From Flavobacterium piscis (GTDB lineage Bacteria; Bacteroidota; Bacteroidia; Flavobacteriales; Flavobacteriaceae), in assembly GCF_001686925.1 (NCBI RefSeq), contig NZ_LVEN01000038.1, forward strand, positions 1 through 64,000: a DNA stretch of 64,000 nt. Reading direction: 5' to 3'. The translations under genes and the position numbers were made by a program. The notes under the pieces are model-generated. The model was not told the origin of the DNA and ran no database searches. It worked only from the letters and a program-made list of their open reading frames with translations. Below are positions 1 through 9,567 of this stretch, in pieces (position 1 is the first letter of the stretch; every line of letters begins with the position of its first letter).

Positions 1-32
1 TATTCTATTTTCTATATTCTAAAATCTAAAAT

Positions 33-2123
33 CTAAAATTTAGAAATTCCTTCTTTCAGCCAACGCAAATATTCGTCTGCACTTACATAACTAATGGTTG
101 GTTTTGAAGCATTTAAATTCTTGCCTTCTAAATCAGTGATAATGTATAATGGCTGTGTATTGGTTTTATATTTTGAAATCATAAAATCGGTCCATTTATC
201 ACCAACGGTAATGATTTTATCTCCGGATGTTGTTACAAATTGTTCCTCTTTTGGCAATTCGCGTTTATCATCTACATAAAGAGAAATCAAGACAACATCG
301 TTTTTAAGGATGGGCAAAATCGTTGGTTCAGACCAAACATTGTTTTCCATTTTTCTGCAATTCACACAAGCATAACCTGTAAAATCAAGCATGATTGGTT
401 TGTTGATAGATTTTGCATAAGCTACTCCATCTTCGTAATCATGAAAAACCATAATACCATGTGGTCCTAATTCTGCTCCGTCGGGCAATCCTTTTACAGA
501 TTCGGTACTTCCGCCTGAATTAGCAGAACCTCCTACTCCAAACGGACTTTCACTATATTGTGGCGGCGGAGGGAAAGCGCTGATTAATTTTAAAGGTGCT
601 CCCCAAAGACCAGGAATTAAATACACCGTAAATACTAATGTCAGCAATCCTAAATACAATCTTCCAACTGAAATATGCTGTAGCGGACTATCGTGCGGTA
701 ATGAAATTTTTCCGAATAAATATAAAGTCAACGCGGCAAAAATGGCAATCCAGATTGCGATAAACACTTCTCTTTCTAATAAATGCAATTGTAAAACTAA
801 ATCGGCATTTGATAAAAATTTAAATGCTAAAGCCAATTCTAAAAATCCTAAAACTACTTTTACAGTATTCAGCCATCCACCAGATTTTGGTAATGAATTC
901 AACCAACCCGGGAACATTGCAAACAACATAAATGGCAAAGCCAATGCTAAAGAAAAACCTAACATTCCCACAACCGGAGCAATTCCCCCGTTTGAAGCTG
1001 CTTCAACCAATAAAGTTCCTACAATTGGTCCTGTACAAGAAAAGGATACAATTGCCAACGCCAAAGCCATAAATAATATACCTATTATTCCGCCTCTGTC
1101 TGCTTGTTGATCTACTTTATTTCCCCATGAATTTGGCAGCATAATTTCGAAAGCTCCCAAAAACGAAGTAGCAAAAATAATCAATATAATAAAGAAGATT
1201 AAGTTAAACCAAACATCTGTAGACAAAGCATTTAATGCATCTGCACCAAATATTTTAGTTACAATTAATCCTAAAATAACATAAATAGCAATAATAGAGA
1301 AACCGTAAATTATAGCATTTCTAATTCCTTTCGCCCTGCTTTTACTTTGTTTCGTAAAAAAACTCACGGTCATTGGAATCATAGGGAAAACACAAGGCGT
1401 CAACAACGCTGCAAATCCTGATATAAAAGCAATAAAAAAGATCGACCATAAACTTCTTGCCGGAGCTGGTCCAGGAATATCTTCTTCGGCAGAAGTATCA
1501 GCAACAGCTGCTTTTGCAGTTTCAGTTTTAGGTGTTTCAATTGTTGGTTTTACGGTATCAATTGCTAAACCAACTACTTTAGTTTCATCTTTCTTTACTT
1601 CTGAAACACTTGCAACTGCATCCATCTTAAATGTTGACGGAATTGCAATGGAGAATTTCTTATTCGAATTGATACAAACTTCTTTACAAACCTGAAAATC
1701 AAACTCAACATCAACCGTTTTTAAGTTCGGATTTATGATGGTAATTTCCTGTTCGATATGTGCTTTGCCTTCAAAAAAAGTTTCATTTACTCCAAAAACG
1801 TCATTAAAAGCCGTTCTTGTTTTTCCTTCTTTGGCTTTTCCAACTAAAGTATAATTCCCTTTTTGATTTTTAAATGCAATTTCCAGCGCAAGCGGTCCAC
1901 CATCCGGCGTGAATTGCGAATACATATGCCAGTCTTTTTCAATTGTTCCATCAAAAATTAAAACAGCATTATTCCCTGATTTTTTTTCAATCTTAGAAGT
2001 CCATTTTACCGGCTCCAGGATTTGTGCATTTCCTTTTGCAAAAGCAAAAAACAGGAAAAATATGATGATTTTATTCCAAACACTTTTCGACATTATCGTT
2101 TGATGGTATTGATTAAAGTTCAT
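33..2123 (-). CDS. dsbD: Thiol:disulfide interchange protein DsbD family
   Basis: Inner-membrane electron carrier that passes reducing power from cytoplasmic thioredoxin to periplasmic thiol proteins. A signal peptide (ending near GNAQ) is followed by a periplasmic DsbD-alpha-like domain (about residues 35-165), a Pro/Thr/Ala-rich linker, and about eight membrane helices. Two conserved membrane cysteines sit in TPCVFPMIP and SFSCTGP. The C-terminal thioredoxin domain has CVNC at residues 586-589. At 696 aa it is slightly longer than proteobacterial DsbD. The start used here overlaps the 3' end of tilS by 11 bases. An alternative Met ten residues in (base 2093) would give a more standard signal peptide. 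Family assignment is firm; the start is not. Confidence 0.93.
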   Translation of the reverse strand: MNFNQYHQTIMSKSVWNKIIIFFLFFAFAKGNAQILEPVKWTSKIEKKSGNNAVLIFDGTIEKDWHMYSQFTPDGGPLALEIAFKNQKGNYTLVGKAKEGKTRTAFNDVFGVNETFFEGKAHIEQEITIINPNLKTVDVEFDFQVCKEVCINSNKKFSIAIPSTFKMDAVASVSEVKKDETKVVGLAIDTVKPTIETPKTETAKAAVADTSAEEDIPGPAPARSLWSIFFIAFISGFAALLTPCVFPMIPMTVSFFTKQSKSRAKGIRNAIIYGFSIIAIYVILGLIVTKIFGADALNALSTDVWFNLIFFIILIIFATSFLGAFEIMLPNSWGNKVDQQADRGGIIGILFMALALAIVSFSCTGPIVGTLLVEAASNGGIAPVVGMLGFSLALALPFMLFAMFPGWLNSLPKSGGWLNTVKVVLGFLELALAFKFLSNADLVLQLHLLEREVFIAIWIAIFAALTLYLFGKISLPHDSPLQHISVGRLYLGLLTLVFTVYLIPGLWGAPLKLISAFPPPPQYSESPFGVGGSANSGGSTESVKGLPDGAELGPHGIMVFHDYEDGVAYAKSINKPIMLDFTGYACVNCRKMENNVWSEPTILPILKNDVVLISLYVDDKRELPKEEQFVTTSGDKIITVGDKWTDFMISKYKTNTQPLYIITDLEGKNLNASKPTISYVSADEYLRWLKEGISKF

Positions 2124-3432
2124 TATGTAATTCTATTTTAAGTATTTTATTTGTGGTATTTTCAATTTTAAAACGTTCGTCCTGCCTGATTCCAACAACC
2201 CAGACAATCTGATTATCTGAAGATAAAATCCATGTTTTTTCTTTTTCGATCAGCGATAATTTTTCATCTTTAAAAAGTTTACTTACTTTCTTCGACTTTC
2301 CGTTCATTCCAAAAGGCTGAAAAACATCCCCCTCATTCCATTTACGTAAAATCAATGGAAACTGGATTTTTTCAGCGTCCACAAAGATAGCCTTATTTGA
2401 ATCTATTGTTATGTGACTTACATTACAAAGCCTCAATTTTAAGGGAAAATTAACTTCTGTATCGTTTGCAGTTATCTCAAATTCTTCCTTTTCTGACATT
2501 TCAGAAATTGGGCTTAAAATCAAAGTATTTCTGTTTTTTAACAAACGAAATTCTGCAGAGAGTACTTGTTTTCCAGATTGTCCATCCACCAAATCATAAA
2601 TATCATTCCATGCCAAAAAGCCAAATTCATTCAGCCATTGGTACAAATACGATTTATAATTGGGTAATTTTTTAAGTTGATTCAAATCAAAATGAATGTC
2701 ATCGCCTTCTTCTTTTGCCACTTGCTGGTAAATCATAATCGATGCATCTTCGACCATTTCCTGTGATTCCTGCAAATACGATTGTGTTTTTTGGAAAGCG
2801 TTTAAAAAATTAGGATTAATTTCTTTCAGCATCGGAACTAAATCATGACGGATTTTATTTCGAAGATATTTATTCGATGCATTACTGCTGTCTTCCCGCC
2901 ATTCGATATTATTTTCTTCGGCATATTTCAGGATTTCTTCTCGTGAAAATGGCAAAAGCGGACGAATAATTCGATCGTTTTGTTCCGGAATTCCTGTTAA
3001 ACCTTCTAGCCCTGTTCCTCTGGTTAAGTTGATAATAAAAGTTTCCAGATTATCATCAGCATGATGTGCTGTTAAGATATAATCGAAATTCTCCTGTTCT
3101 AAAAGCTCATAAAACCAACTGTAACGCAATTCACGTGCTGCAACTTGTGTCGATAATTTATAATCTTTGGCAAACGCTTCTGTATCGAATTGTGTGGTGT
3201 AAATGGGAATATTATGCTGATCGCAATACTCCTGAATGAAATTTTGATCGCCAAAACTTTCCAGTCCGCGAAGCTGAAAATTGCAATGCAAAACCGCAAT
3301 TTCATAAGGCAATTGATTTAATAAATGCAATAAAACCATACTGTCCAATCCTCCGCTAACAGCGAGAAATAGTTTTTTATCTTCCAGAAATGGAAACCTT
3401 GAAATAATGTGATTTTGAAATTTTGAAAACAT
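2113..3432 (-). CDS. tilS: tRNA(Ile)-lysidine synthase TilS
   Basis: ATP-dependent ligase that attaches lysine to C34 of the CAU-anticodon tRNA-Ile, which switches its identity from Met to Ile; essential for AUA decoding. The N-terminal PP-loop motif SGGLDS (about residues 26-31) is followed by the family signature TAHHADDNLET and a Gly-rich RGTGLEGLTGI. The C-terminal TilS domain has the expected FQPFGMNGKSKKVSKLF stretch. Length (439 aa) is normal for Bacteroidota. It lies upstream of dsbD on the same strand, with its stop codon inside the dsbD start region, which suggests coupled translation. Confidence 0.95.
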   Translation of the reverse strand: MFSKFQNHIISRFPFLEDKKLFLAVSGGLDSMVLLHLLNQLPYEIAVLHCNFQLRGLESFGDQNFIQEYCDQHNIPIYTTQFDTEAFAKDYKLSTQVAARELRYSWFYELLEQENFDYILTAHHADDNLETFIINLTRGTGLEGLTGIPEQNDRIIRPLLPFSREEILKYAEENNIEWREDSSNASNKYLRNKIRHDLVPMLKEINPNFLNAFQKTQSYLQESQEMVEDASIMIYQQVAKEEGDDIHFDLNQLKKLPNYKSYLYQWLNEFGFLAWNDIYDLVDGQSGKQVLSAEFRLLKNRNTLILSPISEMSEKEEFEITANDTEVNFPLKLRLCNVSHITIDSNKAIFVDAEKIQFPLILRKWNEGDVFQPFGMNGKSKKVSKLFKDEKLSLIEKEKTWILSSDNQIVWVVGIRQDERFKIENTTNKILKIELHNEL

Positions 3433-3640
3433 TCGATAAATGTAAAAAATTAAATTCGATCTATTTTTAAATGAATTGTTAAGCGTGAATATTTTTTTGC
3501 CACGAATTACACGAATTTTCGCTAATTATTTTCACGCAGATTGTGCAGATTTATTTTGCCACAGATTAAAGGATTAAAAAGATTAAAAAACTTTGCGTCT
3601 TAGTGTCTTTGCGGCAAAAATAATTCGTGGCAAACCTTTT
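3433..3640. repeat. Intergenic repeat element with inverted ends
   Basis: Between tilS and pabB the sequence consists of recurring words (gccacgaattacacgaat, cagattgtgcagattt, tttgcgtcttagtgtctttgcggc). The outer ends form an 11-bp inverted repeat: GCCACGAATTA at 3499-3509 and TAATTCGTGGC at 3621-3631. The same vocabulary recurs near 11.7, 14.0 and 15.7 kb. No coding signal is seen. Confidence 0.6.
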
Positions 3641-4951
3641 TTACCGTAAAACTTCATGCATCGCTTTCGCCTTCAAAAAACATTCTTTGTATTCATTTTC
3701 CGGAATTGATTGTGCCGTAATCGCACTTCCCACAGAAAATGAAACATATTGATTCTCCTGATTGTACAAAATACTTCTGATTACAACATTAAAATCAAAA
3801 TCACCTTCGGGTGTAAAATAACCTACTGATCCGCTATACAAACCGCGTTTAGTTTCTTCCAGATTTTCGATGATCTTCATTACTGAAATCTTTGGAGCTC
3901 CCGTCATGCTTCCCATCGGAAAAGTGGTTTTTAAAACATCTATTGGCGAATATTGCGGGTCTAATTTTGAAGTTATAGTAGAAATCATTTGATGTACCTG
4001 CAAAAACGAATAAATTTTGCAAAGTTCTACAACCTCAACCGAACCTTTTTGAGCCGTATGCGATAAATCATTTCGCACCAAATCGGTTATCATGATGTTC
4101 TCTGCACGTTCTTTTGAGTCGGATTCCAAAAATTGTTTTGATTTTTCATCTTCAACAGGATCTGTAAATCGTTTTGAAGTTCCTTTTATAGGTTGCGAAA
4201 TCAAAGTCTCTCCTACTCTTTTTAAATATCGTTCAGGCGAGGCAGAAAGTAGAAATTGTTTATTATTTTTAAAGAAAACCGAAAACGGCGCTTGCGAAAT
4301 ACTATTTAATTTCTGAAATTTCTCTAACGGATTTATAACTGCATTTTCAGCATAAAATTCCATACAAAAATTGGCTTCATACATATCACCTACGTGAATG
4401 TGATGCAGCATTTTTGTCACTTTTTCGATATAAAATTCTTTTGAAATCCGTTGTTCCACTTCGATTCCGCTCAGTGTGACAAACGGCTCATAATTACTTG
4501 TAACGATCTCGTCAAAATCATCTTCAACCTCATCATCACAAAGCAATAAATACTGTACTTCGAGTTGATTTCCTTTCAATAAAAATATTTTTTTAGGTTG
4601 AAAGAAAAACAAATCCGGAAAATCTAAACCATCAAAATTAGAAGATTTTAACGGTTCAATATCATTTTTTAAATCATACGTAAGATAGCCAAAAAGCCAG
4701 TCTTTGGTCGTTTGCTGATATTGTTTTAAGTCCTCGAAAGCGTTGTGAAAATCTGTTTTTAAAGATGTAAAAGCATCCACAGCCAACACACAATCAAAAC
4801 TGGAATATTCTTGCGGATAGGAATTGCTATCCAAAAAAATAACCTCGCGAAATTGTTGCGACCAGCTTAAAAGTTGTTGTTTAAAGTGCTCTGGATTTGA
4901 AATATGTTTATGAATAGAAACTCTCAAAAAAGTATAATTTTTAGATTTCAA
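3641..4951 (-). CDS. pabB: Aminodeoxychorismate synthase component I (PabB-like)
   Basis: Chorismate-utilising enzyme that makes 4-amino-4-deoxychorismate for folate synthesis. The chorismate-binding domain fills the C-terminal half: the motif PIKGTSKR (the Lys is typical of PabB, whereas anthranilate synthase TrpE usually has PIAGT), then ENIMITDLVRNDL, the FPMGSMTGAPK loop, and GLYSGSVGYF near the C-terminus. The N-terminal half is the usual weakly conserved PabB/TrpE beta domain. No glutamine amidotransferase gene is adjacent, so the PabA partner would be encoded elsewhere. Length (436 aa) is normal. Gene order gives no operon partners. Confidence 0.9.
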   Translation of the reverse strand: MKSKNYTFLRVSIHKHISNPEHFKQQLLSWSQQFREVIFLDSNSYPQEYSSFDCVLAVDAFTSLKTDFHNAFEDLKQYQQTTKDWLFGYLTYDLKNDIEPLKSSNFDGLDFPDLFFFQPKKIFLLKGNQLEVQYLLLCDDEVEDDFDEIVTSNYEPFVTLSGIEVEQRISKEFYIEKVTKMLHHIHVGDMYEANFCMEFYAENAVINPLEKFQKLNSISQAPFSVFFKNNKQFLLSASPERYLKRVGETLISQPIKGTSKRFTDPVEDEKSKQFLESDSKERAENIMITDLVRNDLSHTAQKGSVEVVELCKIYSFLQVHQMISTITSKLDPQYSPIDVLKTTFPMGSMTGAPKISVMKIIENLEETKRGLYSGSVGYFTPEGDFDFNVVIRSILYNQENQYVSFSVGSAITAQSIPENEYKECFLKAKAMHEVLR

Positions 4952-5110
4952 AATTACGACAAAAAAAATCCTTCGATAAAATAATACTCGAAAATTATTG
5001 GCACACTTTTTAGTATACCGAATTAAGACTTATTCATACATCTGCTTTTAACAAAAAGTATTGGTAATAACTCCAAAAAAATCATTTATTAATCAACTTT
5101 AAAAACCTTT

Positions 5111-6007
5111 ATGAAAACAATTGCAAAATTAGGATTGACTTGTGTAGTAATCATCGCATTACTATTTTCTTGTAAAAAAGCCGACAATTCTTCGTACGAA
5201 GAATCGGCAGATATGAAAGTTTCAGCAGATAGCACGGCTGTTTCATCATCGGCAGCGGTAGTCGACAAAAACAGTAAGCAAAAATTTATTCGAACTGCCG
5301 ATATTAAATTCAAGGTCAAGAATGTCGTCAAGTCTACCTACGCAATTGAAAACGCTACTCAAAAATTTGGAGGTTATGTTACTTACACCAATTTGCAAAG
5401 TAATATTCACGATCAGATTAAAACGAAAATCAGTCAGGATAGTACGCTTGAAACTACTAAATATACGGTAGAAAACAGTATTACGATTCGCGTTCCAAAC
5501 ACACAACTTGATACTGTTATAAAAACTATTGCCAAACAAATTGATTTCCTTGATTTTAGAGTCATCAAAGCCGATGATGTTTCCTTAAAATTATTATCGA
5601 ATCAGCTTTCGCAGAAAAGAAGTACAACTAACGAAAAAAGAGTTGAAAATGCAATTGATGCTAAAGGCAAAAAACTAAATGATGTTATTGAAGCCGAAAA
5701 TACTTTGGCCAACCAAAAAGAAGCCAATGATAATCGTACTATTGATAATTTATCATTAAAAGATCAGATTAATTTTAGCACTATTACCTTGCAGCTTTAT
5801 CAAAACGAAACCATCAGACAAGAAACCATGGCAAGCGAGAAAAACAGCAATGCTTACAAACCAAATTTAGGTTTGCAAATTCTTGATTCGCTTAAAAATG
5901 GCTGGTTCATTCTTGAAACTATTTTTGTTTTCTTAATCAATCTATGGCCTTTCATTTTAATTGGAGGAATTGGATTTTTCCTTTATAAAAAATACACGAA
6001 GAAATAA
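5111..6007 (+). CDS. DUF4349-family membrane-anchored lipoprotein
   Basis: Begins with a lipoprotein signal peptide ending in LLFSCKK, so Cys at about residue 21 would be lipidated. A Ser/Ala-rich linker leads to a DUF4349-type region containing coiled-coil stretches (KKLNDVIEAENTLANQKEANDN). A hydrophobic helix near the C-terminus (FILETIFVFLINLWPFILIGGIGFFL) is followed by a Lys-rich tail. Members are common in Bacteroidota and Firmicutes; function is unknown. It is transcribed divergently from pabB across a 159-base gap and has no clear operon partner. Confidence 0.8.
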   Translation: MKTIAKLGLTCVVIIALLFSCKKADNSSYEESADMKVSADSTAVSSSAAVVDKNSKQKFIRTADIKFKVKNVVKSTYAIENATQKFGGYVTYTNLQSNIHDQIKTKISQDSTLETTKYTVENSITIRVPNTQLDTVIKTIAKQIDFLDFRVIKADDVSLKLLSNQLSQKRSTTNEKRVENAIDAKGKKLNDVIEAENTLANQKEANDNRTIDNLSLKDQINFSTITLQLYQNETIRQETMASEKNSNAYKPNLGLQILDSLKNGWFILETIFVFLINLWPFILIGGIGFFLYKKYTKK

Positions 6008-6214
6008 GAAAAGTGTTAATAAATTAGCAATTTCATAATCAAAAAATCATTATATTTGATATAGCATTAAATTAAATACAATTTACAGTTATAATGATTA
6101 TTGAATCCTCAATAAAATAACGATAAAAACAGATTTTCATTTTATTAGGGAATTCAGATTTAAGATGTTTATCAGCAAATAAATATATTTTTTAACCTTA
6201 TTAAATCTAGTATT

Positions 6215-6589
6215 ATGAAAATTGCTACCATTATTGTCCGCGTTTTAATTGGTCTTTTGTTGCTTTTTGCTTCTATCAGTTATTTTTTTCACCTGGCACC
6301 TGAACAAGAAACAACAGGAAACTTTAAAGCTTTTAATGTTGGTTTAATGGCCTCTACGTATATTATGCCTTTAGCAAAGTCGATTGAATTGCTTTGCGGA
6401 ATTGCTTTTGTAACCGGGCGTTATGTAACATTGGCTAATATTTTGATCTTACCTATTACGGTAAACATTTTGTTTATCAATTATTTTTTAGCTCCCCAGG
6501 GTTTACCAATTGCGGTTTTATTGTTCTTAGCTAATTTATTTTTGATTTACAGATATTGGGACAATTATAAATCAGTTTTTACCAGATAA
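6215..6589 (+). CDS. Small DoxX-like membrane protein
   Basis: 124 aa with four predicted membrane helices, starting MKIATIIVRVLIGLLLLFAS. The layout and the MPLAKSIELLCGIAFVTGRY region fit the DoxX/DoxD-like superfamily of small quinone- or redox-associated membrane proteins. The exact role is unknown. It stands alone: about 200 bases separate it from the DUF4349 gene, and a bidirectional hairpin terminator follows it. Confidence 0.7.
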   Translation: MKIATIIVRVLIGLLLLFASISYFFHLAPEQETTGNFKAFNVGLMASTYIMPLAKSIELLCGIAFVTGRYVTLANILILPITVNILFINYFLAPQGLPIAVLLFLANLFLIYRYWDNYKSVFTR

Positions 6590-6610
6590 TCTATTTTTAC
6601 TTAAAATACA

Positions 6611-6640
6611 GAAACCCGATACTTTTTAGCATCGGGTTTC
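6611..6640. terminator. Bidirectional hairpin terminator
   Basis: Perfect 10-bp stem GAAACCCGAT/ATCGGGTTTC with a 10-base loop, between the convergent DoxX-like gene and the lipocalin gene. A short T-run lies on the plus side and an interrupted A-run upstream, so it can serve both strands. Confidence 0.8.
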
Positions 6641-6674
6641 TTATTTACTAAAGACTCAACGTTAATAATCTCTA

Positions 6675-7217
6675 TTAATTTGCCTTATTGTGTTCTGTCC
6701 AAACCAGATCTGTTACTTTATAACCAATATCCTGAGCTTTTATAAGGTAGTCTGCTTTTATACTTTCAGGCATTGTAGTTTCTCTCGAAAGTAACCACAT
6801 GTATTTTAAGTTTTCACCGGCAACAAGTGCGTACTTGTAATTTTCATCAATAGCAATTACGTTATATCCTGCATAAAAAGGACCAAAAAATGAGACTTTA
6901 AGCATTCCAATATTGTCTTTTTTGACAAATTTGGCTTTCCCTATGCTTTCTTCCCATTTGTCTTTTTTGACATTGTAGCCCTTATTATCAACTCTTATCG
7001 TTCCGTTTTCGTTTAAAGAATACTCGGCTGTGACGTTGTTGAGACCTTTTTCATACTTAAAATCCAGTCTGGCAATTTCGTACCATTTTCCTAAATATTT
7101 CGTTTTGTCAAAATTAGTGACTGCTTTTGCTTTTTCCGGAATTGTCGCTCCACAGGAATAAAGCGCAAGTGCAACTCCTGCCCCAATAAGAACTGGAGCT
7201 ATATATCTATTTTTCAT
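6675..7217 (-). CDS. blc: Outer-membrane lipocalin (Blc family)
   Basis: Bacterial lipocalin lipoprotein that binds lipids or lysophospholipids at the outer membrane and is generally linked to envelope stress. The signal peptide ends LALYSCGA, making the Cys a lipidation site. The lipocalin signature GKWYEIARLDFKYEKGL (about residues 43-59) is clear, with the later structurally conserved stretches YKYALVAGENLKYMWLLSR and the C-terminal DLVWTEHNK. Length (180 aa) is typical. It is monocistronic: a terminator lies downstream and a repeat-rich gap upstream. Confidence 0.92.
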   Translation of the reverse strand: MKNRYIAPVLIGAGVALALYSCGATIPEKAKAVTNFDKTKYLGKWYEIARLDFKYEKGLNNVTAEYSLNENGTIRVDNKGYNVKKDKWEESIGKAKFVKKDNIGMLKVSFFGPFYAGYNVIAIDENYKYALVAGENLKYMWLLSRETTMPESIKADYLIKAQDIGYKVTDLVWTEHNKAN

Positions 7218-7802
7218 AATATTACCTTTTAGACTTGTAAAGATAACCTGAGAAACCTAAATTTAATTTACAACATTTCTATCTGATTTTATATTTTTTT
7301 CTGCCAATACATAATCTCTCCGAGATATAAAATTTATCTATTATGCTTTAAGTTCGTTCAACTCTGTTAGGAGTTTAATGTTGGTAAAAACAAAATAACC
7401 TAGTTGGTAAAAAGTATCATGTAGGGGCAATTTCATTAAGTTAACGAAAATTCAATGAAACAATTTGCTAAAGACAATATCTGGTCACTTTATTTTTGTT
7501 CCATCGGAACATTTCGTTGGTAGCCCAATATATACGGCGTTTTTTCACGTTCCGTAGGAACGTTTGATTTTATAAATAATAATTGGTAAAAACATATGCA
7601 GATTACAGATGCAATTTCTCAAACGTCCCAATGGGACGATGTTTCTCACGATGCATTTTTTTTCTACCAATGAGGTGTTCCGATGAAACACAATCTAAAA
7701 TATCTTAATTTAATGACATTATCCGTAGGGACTGCAAAAATAAAAAAACCGCCAATCCCAAAAATATTGGAATGGCGGCTTTAAAATTATGATATCTGTA
7801 AT
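7218..7802. repeat. Repeat-rich gap with three short hairpins
   Basis: No gene is visible in these 585 bases. Three short inverted repeats follow one another: GTTCC-atc-GGAAC (7498-7510), CGTTCC-gta-GGAACG (7548-7562) and CGTCCC-aat-GGGACG (7624-7638). The stems resemble each other and the loops differ. The words 'ttggtaaaaa' (near 7373, 7414 and 7583) recur. This resembles the dispersed repeats common in Flavobacteriaceae. The lpdA terminator lies at the right end. Confidence 0.55.
7742..7778 (-). terminator. Terminator of lpdA
   Basis: GC-rich imperfect hairpin centred on CCGCCA/TGGCGG (7749-7778). On the minus strand it is followed directly by a seven-base T-run (7742-7748), 24 bases past the lpdA stop codon. 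Confidence 0.75.
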
Positions 7803-9206
7803 TTATACGTGTAACGCTCTATTATCTGTAGCGGCCAATGCTGCTTCTTTTACCGCTTCCGCGAAAGTTGGATGCGCATGGCTCATTCTTGAAATATCTT
7901 CAGCAGAAGCTTTGAATTCCATTGCCGTAACTGCCTCAGCAATTAAATCAGCAGTACGGGCTCCAATCATGTGAACTCCTAAAACTTCATCTGTTTTAGC
8001 ATCAGCAATGATTTTTACAAATCCGTCAAGATCTCCACTTGCTCTTGCACGACCTAAAGCTTTGAAAGGAAAACTTCCCACTTTATATTCTGTTCCTGAA
8101 GCTTTTACCTGCTCTTCAGTTTGTCCAACTGCAGCAACTTCCGGCCAAGTGTACACTACGCCAGGAATTAAGTTATAATCAATATGTGGTTTTTGACCCG
8201 CTAAGATTTCAGCAACCATAGTTCCTTCTTCCTCTGCTTTGTGCGCCAACATTGCTCCACGAACAACATCACCAATTGCGTAAATATTAGGAACATTAGT
8301 TTGTAAATGATCGTTTACTTCCACTTGTCCTCTGTCTGAAATTTTCACTCCTGCTTTGTCAGCGTTTAATCCGTCTGTGTACGGACGACGACCAACAGAT
8401 ACTAATGAATAATCTCCTTCAAGAGTAATCGTTTCTCCTTTTGCGTTTTCAGCCTGAACAACAACAGCATCGCCGTTTCTTTCAACTGATTTTACTTTGT
8501 GAGAAACGTAGAATTTCATTCCTTGTTTTTTCAATACTTTAGTCAATTCTTTAGACAAAGACGCATCCATTCCCGGAATGATTCTGTCCATGAATTCTAC
8601 TACAGAAACCTGAGCTCCTAAACGAAGGTAAACTTGTCCAAGCTCAATTCCGATAACGCCACCACCAATAATTACTAAGTGTTTTGGAACTTCTTTTAAA
8701 GCCAACGCTTCAGTAGAAGTGATGATTCTTTCTTTATCAATTTTGATAAAAGGCAAAGAAGATGGTTTTGAACCTGTAGCGATTACAGCATATTTAGTTT
8801 CGAGTGTTTCAGAACTTCCGTCTGCTTTTGCAACTGCAATGTGTGTTGCGTCTACAAAAGAACCTAAACCATTGAAAACAGTGATTTTATTTTTTTCCAT
8901 TAAGTAGTTGATTCCACCTACGGTTTGATCTACAACTGCTTGTTTGCGCGCGATCATTTTCTCTAAATTGATTTTCACATCACCAGAAACCTCGATTCCG
9001 TGATCTGCAAAATGAGCAATTTCTGAATAGTGATGAGAAGAAGAAAGTAATGCTTTTGAAGGAATACAACCTACGTTAAGGCAGGTACCGCCTAGTGCGT
9101 TATACTTTTCTACAATGGCTGTTTTGAAACCTAATTGTGCGCAACGAATTGCTGATACATATCCGCCCGGTCCTGAACCTATAATGACTACGTCAAATGA
9201 ACTCAT
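7803..9206 (-). CDS. lpdA: Dihydrolipoyl dehydrogenase (E3)
   Basis: FAD enzyme that reoxidises dihydrolipoamide of the 2-oxo-acid dehydrogenase complexes and the glycine cleavage system, using NAD+. Seen: the N-terminal FAD dinucleotide fold (GSGPGGYVSAI), redox disulfide cysteines C42 and C47 in GGTCLNVGCIPSK, the NAD-binding fold GGGVIGIELG, the second FAD motif YAIGDV, and the C-terminal dimer interface with the catalytic His-Glu pair in HAHPTFAEAVKEAA. At 467 aa it is full length. A Bacteroidota -7 element lies upstream and a strong terminator downstream, so it is probably monocistronic. Confidence 0.96.
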   Translation of the reverse strand: MSSFDVVIIGSGPGGYVSAIRCAQLGFKTAIVEKYNALGGTCLNVGCIPSKALLSSSHHYSEIAHFADHGIEVSGDVKINLEKMIARKQAVVDQTVGGINYLMEKNKITVFNGLGSFVDATHIAVAKADGSSETLETKYAVIATGSKPSSLPFIKIDKERIITSTEALALKEVPKHLVIIGGGVIGIELGQVYLRLGAQVSVVEFMDRIIPGMDASLSKELTKVLKKQGMKFYVSHKVKSVERNGDAVVVQAENAKGETITLEGDYSLVSVGRRPYTDGLNADKAGVKISDRGQVEVNDHLQTNVPNIYAIGDVVRGAMLAHKAEEEGTMVAEILAGQKPHIDYNLIPGVVYTWPEVAAVGQTEEQVKASGTEYKVGSFPFKALGRARASGDLDGFVKIIADAKTDEVLGVHMIGARTADLIAEAVTAMEFKASAEDISRMSHAHPTFAEAVKEAALAATDNRALHV

Positions 9207-9233
9207 AGTTTGTCTATTTTATTTTTAGCGATA

Positions 9234-9241
9234 CAAAATTA
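9234..9241 (-). promoter_or_regulatory. Putative -7 element of lpdA
   Basis: On the minus strand this reads TAATTTTG, matching the Bacteroidota consensus TAnnTTTG, about 27 bases upstream of the lpdA ATG. No convincing -33 TTTG is visible. Confidence 0.35.
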
Positions 9242-9415
9242 AGGAATAAAGTTTTGTTTAAAGTTTAAATTTCAATGTTTTTTGTGTGAAATTTGAGGTG
9301 AAGGTTTTCTGCCACGAAGGCTCGAAGACACGAAGTTTTTTTTTGGGGGATATTGTTTTTTTACAGCAAAGGTTCGCTAAGTTTTTTTATAAGTTTCAGT
9401 TTTCCGTTCCAGTTT

Positions 9416-9513
9416 GTCATTTCGACGCAGGAGAAATCCTCGCGAGAAGCTAGACAAAGATTGGGTTCTCGTTGCGGAGTTACTTGCGAGGATTTCTCCT
9501 GCGTGGAAATGAC
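9416..9513. repeat. Long imperfect inverted repeat (REP/MITE-like)
   Basis: Arms at 9416-9446 and 9483-9513 are reverse complements at 29 of 31 positions, with a 36-base centre. The arms begin GTCATTTCGACGCAGGAG and end at the mirror sequence. The element sits between the lrp and lpdA genes (gap 9207-9567). The rest of that gap holds 'gccacgaaggctcgaagacacgaag' word repeats and no gene. Confidence 0.75.
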
Positions 9514-9567
9514 ATAAAATGAGAAAAAACCTTTGTACCTTTGATGCTCTGAATCTTTGAACCTTCC

